Shown: one piece after another, positions 11,346-20,308 of the stretch
Position numbering within the stretch: position 1 is the stretch's first letter
Layout: each line of letters begins with the position of its first letter
Made by a program: the position numbers and the translations under genes
Notes under the pieces: model-generated
Seen by the model: only the letters and a program-made list of their open reading frames with translations
The model's database searches: none
What the model was told of the DNA's origin: nothing
Assembly: GCF_000485595.1 (NCBI RefSeq)
Contig: NW_014577178.1
Span: forward strand, 334,397-363,357
Direction of reading: 5' to 3'
Source of the DNA: Priapulus caudatus
Taxonomy: Eukaryota; Priapulida; Priapulimorpha; Priapulimorphida; Priapulidae
DNA: 28,961 bases

Positions 11346-12060
11346 TGCCTCAGCGAAAAGCCGTTGAACCAACGTTGGCAATCTGACCGTTTGGGCCAAC
11401 GGTTGTGCAATATGGGCGTTGGGGCCACGTTGGCACGCTATGGCAAAAGCCGTTGGCCAACGTTGCTGTCTGAAGTTGCGGCGACCAACGTTGGTCATAT
11501 GGCGTGCCAACGTTGGCACGCGCGAGCAAAAAGCGTTGGCCAACGTTGTCATATGAAGTTGGACCAAATAACGTTACACGCTGAGCAAAAAGACGTTGGA
11601 TCAACGTTGGCAATGATGACGTTTGGCCAACGTTCGGCCTGACGGCCGTTTGGGCCTAACGTTGGGCGCCAATGTCGCTGGCCAACCGTGGGCCAAGGTT
11701 GGCTGCCAACGGTTGGCCCAACGTCTGGCACGCTGAGCAATAAGACGTTGGATCACGTTGGGCCTGTCGTGACGTTTGGGCCAACGTTGCAATATGACGT
11801 TGGCCAACGTCGGTGACTGCCGTTGGGACGCAACGTTGGTCCAACGTTCGGCCCACCGTTGGGCCCAACTATGGGCACGCTGAGCAAAAAGACGTTGGAA
11901 TCAACGTTGGCATGTCCTGACGTGGGCCAACGTTGGCAATCAGACGTTGGGACCAACGTTGTGCAATTGAGTGGCCAAAACGTTTGGCGAACTTGGCCCA
12001 CGTTAGTATGAGCTGAAGACAGGCCCCGTTGGCCGCAACGTTTGGCCCAAACGTTCCAGC
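11346..12060. repeat. Array of self-complementary ACGTTGG/CCAACGT words with a ~150-bp higher-order period
   Basis: By eye the palindromic core AACGTT occurs about 17 times, usually as CCAACGTTGG or GTTGGNCCAAC. Spacer words recur: GCAATATGAC-like and CACGCTGAGCAAAAAGAC. The CACGCTGAGCA landmark is at 11577, 11729 and 11876, giving spacings of 152 and 147 bp. Degenerate versions are at 11434 and 11517, and a further partial one near 11350. Palindromic subunits of 25-30 bp are therefore arranged into units of about 150 bp. No clear terminal inverted repeat or target-site duplication was found, so it may be a satellite or the core of an element with lost ends. Open frames on both strands here are artefacts of the word structure. 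Confidence 0.82.
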
Positions 12061-12099
12061 AGTTTATCTGATTACCGTTCCGCTAAAGTCCTGTTGCTA

Positions 12100-12279
12100 A
12101 CACAGGTGTACACTCAGGAGAGACCTAATGGCGTCATGAAATGTGGAGTAAAGACAATCCAAAATTATGCCTACTACGATATTTAGAATTTTAGCTTATT
12201 CACAACACCAATGAACACAATTTCATTGGCGGCTCATCTTGAGAAATTTAAGATGGCGCCACTTCCTATGCTTTTCTAA
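12100..12279 (+). mobile_element. Dispersed ~150-bp-unit repeat, direct copy, part before the nested insertion
   Basis: This part resembles the unit at 13494-13643: GAAATGTGG, CAAAATTATG, CTACGA, a TTATTCA word, ATTTCATTGGCGGC, TTAAGATGGCGCC and finally CCTATG followed by T-rich DNA. It is the most diverged unit and its left edge is uncertain. The element resumes at 13494 after an insertion. Confidence 0.62.
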
Positions 12280-12592
12280 AAGGCTATTTACCACGTGCGG
12301 TTTTGGACGTACGGTTCTAGACGTAGCGTCAGATCGCTAACAGTCCAAAAACGCACCGTGTAAACTATGCGGTACGACACAATTTTATGACCGTTGCGAT
12401 ATCTGATGCACAGGAACGCATGTTCAATTCTCATACGACCATCGTACCAGAGCAAAAACCGAACTAAATCAGGGTGGCGAGATTGGGTCACGTGTTTGGT
12501 CACGAGCTATTGGTCACGTCTTCCTTCGCGATGACAGTGGTTGTATGCAGATGAAATCATTACTATTGGGATGTCACAACTACCATAAGTAG

Positions 12593-12671
12593 TGTGGCCG
12601 TGTGTGTGTGTATGTGCGCGGTGCGTGGGTGTCGTGTGTGGGTGCGTGTGTGTGCGTGTGCGCGCGTGTGT

Positions 12672-12721
<50 letters not shown>

Positions 12722-13058
12722 CGTGTGTGGTGTGTGTGTGCGTGTGTGTGTGTCTGTGTGTGTGTCTGGTGTGTGCGCGGCGCGCGTGTTGTGGTGTGTG
12801 GCGTGTGTGTGTTCGTGGTGCGTGTGCGTGTGCGTGCGTGTGATGTGTGTGTGCGTGCGTGTGTGCGTGCTGTGTGGCGTGTGCGCGCGCGTGTGTGTGT
12901 GTGTGTGCGCGTGTGTGTGTGCGTGCGTGTGTGTGTGTCTGTGTGTGTGTTTTCTGTGTGTGCACGCGCGCGGCTGTGTGTGGTGTGTGAGAGTGTGCGT
13001 GTGCGCGCGCGCGTGTGCTGTGTGTGTGTGTGTGTGTGTTGTGTGTGTGTGTGTGTGC
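12593..13058. repeat. GT-rich tract inside the second TIR element
   Basis: About 460 bp of GT, GCGT and CG runs, with irregular GTGG and CTGT interruptions. All long frames here are Cys/Val or His/Thr read-throughs. Confidence 0.93.
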
Positions 13059-13128
13059 ATGGACACAGCCAACTGTAAATGTCGGCAGCAGCACGCGCTC
13101 TCTCGTTACGTGGCGTAGAGCACGCACG

Positions 13129-13350
13129 CAGCCACGCACAGCACGCACACACGCACACACCATGCGATGTGCGTGCGCGTCTGTCCTGATGTGTGTGGCG
13201 TAGCGCACCGCCCACACACACGCACATACACACACACACGCCACGCACACGCACACGCACACCGCAACGCACACAGCGCACACGCACACGCACACGCACA
13301 CGCACACGCACACACACACCACACACACACCCACCACACACACACCACAC
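13129..13350. repeat. CA-rich tract inside the second TIR element
   Basis: CA, CGCA and ACCAC words form the opposite-strand counterpart of the GT tract at 12593-13058. The two are separated by about 70 bp of mostly unique sequence. A short GT-rich piece sits at about 13160-13200. As arms they could form a long imperfect hairpin. Confidence 0.9.
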
Positions 13351-13493
13351 ACAATGTATATATGTTCTCAGTCCTGGACGTACGTCCAAAACTTACCGTG
13401 TAAACAGATTCATCACCGTTGCGTCCTAGACGTACGTGCAAATCTGATAAGTCCTGGACGTAGCGTCTAGGACGCATCGTGTAAATAGGCCTT

Positions 13494-13916
13494 AAGTGTC
13501 AATAACTGGGTTCTCCATCTACTGAAATTGTGGTATAGACAGCAAAATTATGTCTCTACGACGTCTGAGTCTAGTTTATTCAAAATAAACAAATTTCACA
13601 TGGCGGCGATATTGAAATCCAATATGGCCCGTCCTATGTTTCTCTTAAGTGTGATAATTGGGTTCTCCACTATCGAAATGTGGGTATAGCCACCAACTTA
13701 TGTCTCTACGACGTGCTGGGAGTCCAGATATTTCAGAAATCCTATTTTCGTGTGGCGTCATTTTGGATTTCAAGATGGCCGCCCAATACGCAAAAGTCAG
13801 GCCTGGAAACATACCAGTGGAATTCCCAAGTATCATAGAAATGGATATTTACCCGTTTCCAGCCTCTACCAAAAGTTTAGGCTCATCCTTATTTTGGATA
13901 TCTGCCCCTGACTATT
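13494..13916 (+). mobile_element. Dispersed ~150-bp-unit repeat, direct copy, part after the nested insertion
   Basis: It contains two successive units beginning at CTTAAGTGT-type junctions (about 13492 and 13644). Each unit carries GGGTTCTCC, GAAAT(T)GTGG, TTATGTCTCTACGACGT and a GGCGGC or GGCCGCC word. The last unit extends past the junction into AATACGCAAAAGTCAGG, TTTACCCGTTTCCAGCC and CTGCCCCTGACTA, shared with the inverted copy at 8856-9345. A plus-strand frame (13658-13918, 86 codons) is open here, but the matching part of the inverted copy shifts frame, so protein coding is doubtful. Confidence 0.82.
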
Positions 13917-13951
13917 GAACCAGATGTCAAGATGGTCAGTGCAATGGATCG

Positions 13952-13998
13952 AGCGTGCGTGCATGCATGTGTGTGTGTGCGTGCATGCGTGCGTACTT
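13952..13998. repeat. Short GT/GCGT microsatellite
   Basis: GCGTGCGTGCATGCATGTGTGT-like words sit immediately beyond the end of the dispersed repeat. Confidence 0.8.
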
Positions 13999-14583
13999 GA
14001 ATAAGAGCTTAGGAAAATGTCATCTAGAGCGGGTAATGCTTATTGTATAGTGAATATCATATGTAATTATAAGTATTGATCAACTATTGATGGCACATAT
14101 GTTTTAATGTCCGCGTGTCGGGCGCGGCTTCATTCCGCAGCGGCGGCTGTCGCGGCGGCAGGCGCAGTCGGCGGCTGTATTTATCCGCCAGGTCACTTCT
14201 GCGTTACCTACCAAGTGAAATATTCTGGCCAGCTAGTGGTTTTAGAATCCTTAACACAAAATATTCTAACCCCATTTTCATGAAACAGGTCATGTTCTGT
14301 AAGAACAGATACATTCCGGCTCAAGTTGTTTGCATATTATTCAGGAACGTGCAATACTCGGAAATACATGCTCTGAGAATTGGATTTAAAAATTAATTTC
14401 ATTGTTCGTATACGATGTCGGCCTAAGTACTCGGCCATCTTGTTTATTTTAAAAGTTATGTATGCTCTAGATTCAGTAGATTTTAATATTCTGACATCCT
14501 TTATAGCTAGAAGCCCGCTGCGCTTGCATGGTCAATTCCGCATAAACGCGCTGGCCATAAAAGTAGATATGGGCCTGATGTGC
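13999..14583. other. Unique DNA with a small CGG-rich patch
   Basis: The patch at about 14115-14200 is rich in GGCGGC and CGGCGG words. Plus-strand frames of 93 codons (14115-14396) and 79 codons (14380-14619) have no recognised motif. The rest is AT-rich unique sequence. Confidence 0.45.
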
Positions 14584-14860
14584 TATATATATATAATCTA
14601 TTTATATATATATATATAATAATAATATAGTGTGTGTCTGTGTGTTGTGCTGTGCGTGCGTGCGGCGTGTTGTGTGTGTGCGTGTGCCCGTGTGCGCGCG
14701 CGTGCATGCGTGCGTGCGTGCGTGCGTGCGTGCGCGTGTGCGTGAACGTGTGGTGCTTGTGCGTGTCTGTGTACGTGTGCGTGTACGTTGTGTGTGAGTA
14801 TGCTTCTGCGCGTGCACGCGCGCGCTTATGTGTGTTCTGTGTGCGGACGTGCGTGCGTGC
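14584..14860. repeat. Compound TA then GT/GCGT microsatellite
   Basis: TA and TAATA words (14584-14629) pass into GT, TGCGTGCG and CGCG runs up to about 14860. The TA-to-GT order is the same as at 5801-5920. Confidence 0.93.
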
Positions 14861-15990
14861 GGAGGTGCGGGCCTATGTATATATTGCATATATTACGTGT
14901 TTACCATATTTCGATGCATTAGACGCACCCTAAATTTGGAATGTAATATCTGTGGAAATGTTTGACTGCACTTACGTCCAGGTATATGCCCACCATATAC
15001 ATAGGACCGTGCCTTGTGTGCTTTAAGGCCGTGTTTTTTTTTCAACTGCACGCTTCTACCCCTCAAATTCTCTGTGTTCCAACAGCCTCATTAGTTTCTC
15101 ATCACTGTCAGCATTGGTCAATATAATAATTATGTATGCTGTATGTTATTTCGTTGATGATAATATATAGTATTGTAGCTAAAAAATAATATATGTAATC
15201 ATGTCCGCTATCCCGAACTTCAGGTTAATTATAGAACGCAAGATGGGTTTTGAAGTCGCCTGGTGACGAAAAGGTAAAAAATAGGTACATAAGCTGCAAA
15301 ATAGGTACTATAAAATCGGTACTATAAGCTGCAAAATAGCTACATATGTGTTATGTATGCGTGAGCCTGTGTGTCTTTATCTGTTCGTGCACACTTCATC
15401 CTGTGCCTTCTTAACATACTCCACTAGAATGTTAATTATGCATACTATGCATATTCTCTTAAGATGTAAAATATCCAACGACGCTGTAATTCAGGAAACA
15501 AAACAGTATTGATTGGCCCCAACAGCGAACCTGCTGCGTTTCCTGTAATCCCGGCTGGCAGCCGAGCTATGCAACTTGGCGCGGTCGAGTACAGCTCTTA
15601 TTCCATTGTCGCCGCCTTAATAACATAAATGAGCAAAGCGAGTTTAGGCAGCAAGGAATCGATGATTCTCACCATTAAATATTTATCGCCGACCGAAAGC
15701 AACTGCGCCGTTATAGCTCACGACAAATTAGATAAGTTCAGTCCTGTAATGTAATTGCGCGTAGTAGGTCGAGGCGCGGCTGCTCGGCTGGGTGCCAGAC
15801 GCATGTAACCGATTTCTACCGTCCTCGTGGTTATATACAGCATACTTCACGAAGTATCCTTAGCCGCACATGCTAGCACGAAAAATGGGAATTCCTCCGC
15901 CATAAGTAATCTGGTCTTCTATAACCTGTCTTCCAGTGTAAAATTCCACTATATATAAAGTGAATTAAATTCGGCTCCATAGCCGTCCGT
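14861..15990. other. Unique DNA, no recognised gene
   Basis: No open frame of useful length is present. A short tandem repeat lies at 15277-15346. The piece 15520-15800 is somewhat richer in CpG and GC, without open frames, and could be regulatory. I see no specific motif to support that. Confidence 0.45.
15277..15346. repeat. Four short tandem copies of an AAAATAGGTAC-type word
   Basis: The word AAAAT(A/C)G(G/C)TAC followed by AT or TAT occurs four times in a row. Two copies are followed by AAGCTGC, giving alternating unit lengths of about 14 and 20 bp. Confidence 0.75.
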
Positions 15991-15992
15991 AC

Positions 15993-16112
15993 AGATAGAC
16001 ACACACGCACACGCACACGCACACGCTCACGCGCACTCGCACACGCGCGCACACGTACGTACGCACAGATGCACGCACACACGCGTGAACGCACGTACGC
16101 ACACATGCATGT
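15993..16112. repeat. CA/CGCA microsatellite
   Basis: CA, CGCA and ACGT words make up the tract. The minus-strand open frame across it is a repeat read-through. Confidence 0.88.
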
Positions 16113-16203
16113 TTCAATTTCTCGCTCGCTTTCCCTTTCTCTCTTTTTTCTTACTCGCTCTCTCCGCTATCCACCTCTCCCTCTCTCACTCTCTCTCCCC
16201 TCC
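16113..16203. repeat. CT-rich polypyrimidine tract
   Basis: CTCGCT, CTCTCT and CCCTCTC words form a plus-strand pyrimidine-rich stretch directly after the CA tract. Confidence 0.8.
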
Positions 16204-16522
16204 ATCAGTAGGTTGACCCTCATCCCGTTCGCCGCCCTATTCTGGCAAGCAACTAATGAGTAATAGTAGCTGCAGATGTCAACAGGGCTTTTGAACAAAG
16301 ACATCTACATTGAGTGTCACCTATACTGTCGCTGATGCATCACGCTATAAATTGCTACTGTATTTACATGTCGGTGAGCGTTATTCTTACCGAATCCGAG
16401 TCCACACGTTCATCCGTCATGTAGGGAACGTGTTTTTGTTTCACTTCAATTTCGTTTCCTATACCCCGTTCACGCTTTAGTTGTCGTGTACGAAAACGCT
16501 CGGCTGAACGATTACTGCACGG

Positions 16523-16564
<42 letters not shown>

Positions 16565-16700
16565 ATGCTACAGTTTTGCCATTTTCTCGTAATCCTCAAA
16601 GGCTATGGTTAAATAACGATATGTGTCTATGAGTAATAATGGGTTGGACAAAGCTTGCATTTCGTAGTATATATATATATATATGCGTGTGTGTATAGTA
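16204..16700. other. Unique DNA with two TA microsatellites
   Basis: TA runs lie at about 16525-16566 (one slip in the middle) and 16668-16684, the second followed by GTGTGTGTA. The rest shows no gene. Confidence 0.6.
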
Positions 16701-17964
16701 CATGCACTAATTTGCTCGTAATACTTATAAACCTTCGCTACTGTGATGAGCTTGGGCTTTTTTCGCGCAATTTCAAATATTACAAGCGCATATTTCTATC
16801 TAGCCTACGCAAAAGTTGACGTAACTCGATATCTGGATTTTTCAAAATCATCGCTGCATGCGCGCGACTATTATGCGTAGGCGCCATTGTTTATGTGAAG
16901 TCCGTTATTGTTCCGGTGTGTGTCCTTTTATGTTCGTAGCTATTGGCTATGGAGGGAACGAGTATCGCTTGACGTTGGATCTCAGTCATTCCAGACGTTG
17001 GCATAGAAACTAGAAGGATAGACGATATTGACGGCCACAATGCACTCGTGCGCTGAATTCAAGTAGTTTTACGTATAAACGCCTCGCAGCGCTGCCGAAC
17101 AGCGAGGACTTTATTGATCACATCGATCCACGGCCGTGCCTTTATGCCCGATACTCGAACTCTACGCTTCATGGCTTCCTCTAGAAAACCACGGCGGCTG
17201 CTACACGCTGAGCCGCAACGCAAACAGTTTCGAACAACCGCGATAAGGCGAGCCGCAAGATTTTGCAACTTGATTTCGAGTTTTGCTGCGATTTGCATCG
17301 ATAAAACTGAACGACGCTTCGCGCGACAGTATAGTATACATGCGTATTTTTCGCCGGCGAGCGTTTTCGATGTTGGCTCGACGTTTAGACGTGGGAAATA
17401 ATATCGACACGTAGTGTTTCATTGTATCGTAATTGCAAAATATGTCGCTAGAGGCTGATGTGTGTCAATCGTCACTGCGTGTGACGTAATTACGTATTAT
17501 CGGCGTTCTGAGCAGTGCACGCACGCCAAGAACCGCTTGCGCTGTTATTATTATTTGATTTGCAATAATTATGGCTACCTTAACGTGTCGATATTAACAA
17601 GCTCGACAATTTACACAGTTTTTGTCGTACAACATATGTACATGTTGAGGGTGGGGGGGGGATGCGGTTAATTATATCTGCTAGTAAAATCTAAGCGCAT
17701 GCACATATAAAGTTACACCCGCGTTTCCTAGTGTTGCGTAGCTGTGGGCGCTTTGTCATCATGAAAACAATTAGGGCTTTGTGTGCGTTTGCCGTTGATG
17801 ATACATAAACATCCATGCTAATAATTTCGTGTTAATTGAATACATGCACGGCAGAAGCCAATATTAAGATTTCAATGATTATTTTAATAAAGCAGTTAAA
17901 CTTGAAATCTATCCGCCATCACGTCAGAGCAAGAGAAGTGAACTAATCCGTATCCGTCCGGATC
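16701..17964. other. Unique DNA with overlapping open frames
   Basis: Between 17040 and 17420 frames are open on both strands: plus 17114-17401 (95 codons), minus 17059-17298 (79 codons) and minus 17201-17422 (73 codons). The region is CpG-rich. None matches a family I recognise. A G-run of eight is at about 17653-17660. Confidence 0.4.
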
Positions 17965-17965
17965 C

Positions 17966-17966
<1 letters not shown>

Positions 17967-18001
<35 letters not shown>
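17967..18001. repeat. TA microsatellite
   Basis: This is a pure TA run, preceded by a CCGTATCCGTCCGGATCCGT sequence that contains the palindrome ATCCGTCCGGAT with one mismatch. Confidence 0.95.
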
Positions 18002-18003
<2 letters not shown>

Positions 18004-19430
18004 TGAACGAGCATATATACTCGCAGTCATACATCACAAACATCATGCTTGCTTTCAAGGAAATGGTGCATGCATGGGCTGTAACACATACATGCGCTAG
18101 CTGGGCGGCGCGCCCCGGCTGGCTTCCGCATTAGCTGAGTGAAACGCTTTTGTTTTAATATTTGCTCTGGGATTTCCTTTCTGACAGAAAGCCTAAAATG
18201 CACCCATGCTAGTAATATAAAATCGATCACGTCCTCTGGGTGTGACTCAGACAGCAGACTTTGCGCAGTGAAAAACTGCAGTCCGGCGTGCCGGGAGCTT
18301 TGGAGAGCACGAGCACGCCAGACGTTTGATGCAGAAAGAGATAATTCATCATTCTCATCGGTATAGACGCCGGTAACGGCGCTCAGTACTGTATAATCTG
18401 TTCTGAACTCTCTTCTGAATATCAATATTGTTTATTAGAAATATTTACCCCTTGAATTGCGCCATTCAGATGCGATGTATGCGTATTCTATTGTGTCTAT
18501 CCGGGGATATTCGATAGGGACTGTTTAATCGATGTAAGGAGAAATGCGTTTGAATTAAAATGGAATTCAGCCGATTGTCGCAGTTTAGTTTGAATGCGGG
18601 TTTCAGTTTCTTTTTTCGTAAGATAGGCCTACCGCATGCACGCGTCATGGGCTTGTGTATTGCCGTCCCTGGAAAATCGCCAGTGGATAAATTTTTCTAA
18701 TTAATTTTCCCTTATATATATCTATCTATGCAGCCATAATAAGGCGTGAACATTATATAGTTACTCGACCAAAAACACACGCGCGTACGTTATATTTTGC
18801 TGCGTTTGTTATATCCTGTTAACCCAATTTCAGTATGCGATTCATCAGGAAACCGATTGTCTTCTGGCCAGCGATGAACAGCGATATTTTCTACCAGAAC
18901 TAAACGAGTGTGCCACTCTGATTTGCAGCTACTTCGTAAAACATGCAGCGCGACCTGATTGTCTTTATTCTCGTGCAAGGAAGATGGGGCGTCATTAGCA
19001 GTCCTTTGTTTGTGACGCATGTTCGCTGTGTAGAGTCTCTTGATATCACAACGTGTAACACGGCACGCTATTTGTTTCCCTTTGACTGCATATCCACAGA
19101 TCATTAGAGAATGCCGTATAGTATTCAACCGACCTTAAACATGATCGCTATATTTATGGGTGGCGGTTTATGTAAATAAAATGCACAATTTTTTTACCAT
19201 CTTTTCAAAACCATATAATACATTCAGGAATTTTGTGCCGTAGAGAAATGCTTTTAAATATTTAGGCCTATATGATTTAACAATCGAAAATGCAGACGGA
19301 TAAAACAGACCTCATTGATGTAATATTTACATGCCGATATTAACTACTCTACCATGGCTTGAGTATTACACGTACACACTACCCACCACCTCCATGGCCT
19401 ATGAGCTATGGCTCTATAGACCTAGGCGCC
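18002..19430. other. Unique DNA with unassigned open frames
   Basis: Minus-strand frames at 18027-18425 (132 codons) and 18790-19128 (112 codons) are the longest. Neither shows a recognised domain, signal peptide or membrane segment. The strand opposite the first also has a 75-codon open frame. No splice arrangement linking them could be supported. Confidence 0.4.
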
Positions 19431-19434
19431 AGCC

Positions 19435-20308
19435 AGCATCTGGTTAACCCTGACTCGCATACAGAGCACCAGCCTCTAACTAACACATCTCACATCCATA
19501 CAACCAGCACTCCATAACCCACTAGTTAACCCTCCGTCACATTCATACCACAATCCTCTAGTTACCTCCGTTTCGCACCCACTCTACAAGCCTCTAGTGA
19601 ACCCCGTCTCACACCCATAGCACTAGCCTCTAGTGAACTCCATCTCACACCCATAGCACTAGCCTCTAGTGAACCCCATCTCACACCCATAACACTATAG
19701 CCTCTAGTTAACCTTCCTTCACATCTATATCACAATCCTCTAGTTACCTCCGTCTCGCACCCCCTCTACAAGCCTCTAGTGAACCCCATCTCATACCCAT
19801 CGCACAACCAACTAGTTAACCCTCCCTCACATCTATACCACCATCCTCTAGTCACCTTCGTCTCGCACCCACTCTACACGCCTGTATTGAACCCCATCTC
19901 ACACCCATAGCACCAACTTCTAGTTAGCTTCCCTCACATCCATACTATCGCCATCTAGTTTACCTAGCCTGACACCCCCATCACCAGCATCTAGTTAATT
20001 GTACTCCACACCCATACCACCACTTTTTAGTTGAACCCGTCTTACGTCTTAGTTAGACCCACTCTACGAGCCTCCAGGTAATTTCATGCCAAATCCATAC
20101 AACCAACCTCTAGTTAACCCCGTCCCGCGTCCACAAGACACCGTGCACCCTTTAATTAACCTCGTTTAAAACGTCCACCTACGAAACGCCATTGTATAGT
20201 TATCATCTCATCACGTTCGCACATCACCAACGTCCAGTTCACCTCGTATGAGGCTCACACTCCACTACCCCGTAGTGAACTCCGTTTCGCGCCCGCGCAC
20301 CGACATCA
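19435..20308. repeat. 36-bp minisatellite with a partial 108-bp higher-order repeat
   Basis: Contiguous 36-bp units start CCTCTAGTKAAC and end with a CACCCATACCAC-like word. Clear starts are at 19519, 19555, 19591, 19627, 19663, 19701, 19737, 19773, 19809, 19845, 19881 and 19917. Three variant types recur: A (CCTCACATCTATACC), B (TACCTCCGTCTCGCACCC, CTCTACAAG end) and C (GTGAACCCCATCTCACACCC). The order is A-B-C-C-C-A-B-C-A-B-C-A. Both flanks are more diverged, to about 19435 on the left and 20308 on the right, for roughly 24 units in all. Units abut with no spacers, so this is not a CRISPR array. No frame stays open across the array, so it does not encode a repeat protein. Confidence 0.93.

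Larger units (their letters stand above)
12280..13493. mobile_element. Second MITE-like TIR element with a GGACGTACGTCC-type core, nested in an older repeat
   Basis: The left end reads AAGGCTATTTACCACG (12280-12295). The right end (GTGTAAATAGGCCTT, 13479-13493) is its reverse complement apart from single-base indels. Inside both ends are self-complementary words such as GGACGTACGTCC and TCCTAGACGTACGT, plus a thrice-repeated CCGTGTAAAC-type motif (12355, 13397, 13478). The element interrupts the ~150-bp-unit repeat exactly at a unit junction, where the uninterrupted copy has CTTAAG (13644-13649). The flanking duplication is short and ambiguous (AA, TAA or TTAA). The middle has expanded into GT and CA tracts. 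There is no transposase. A minus-strand open frame at 12288-12503 covers the left arm and is not recognised. Confidence 0.7.

Noticed and set aside
11346-12060. Terminal inverted repeats for the ACGTTGG array
   Set aside because: The flanks near 11340 and 12060-12100 were compared by eye and do not form a convincing inverted pair or duplication.
12507-13477. The longest open frames of the window (up to 281 codons), His/Thr or Cys/Val rich
   Set aside because: They read through GT/CA tracts, which have no stop codons in several frames, and are open on both strands at once.
18027-19128. Two minus-strand frames of 132 and 112 codons as possible exons
   Set aside because: No motif, no consistent splice links and opposite-strand frames nearby; their length is compatible with chance in a 29-kb window.
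18624-19270. Repeated TAGGCCTA octamer (3902, 18624, 19263)
   Set aside because: Three occurrences exceed the random expectation only slightly and have no shared context.
19435-20308. Possible CRISPR array because of 36-bp direct repeats
   Set aside because: Units are contiguous without spacers, they diverge gradually, and the context is eukaryotic.
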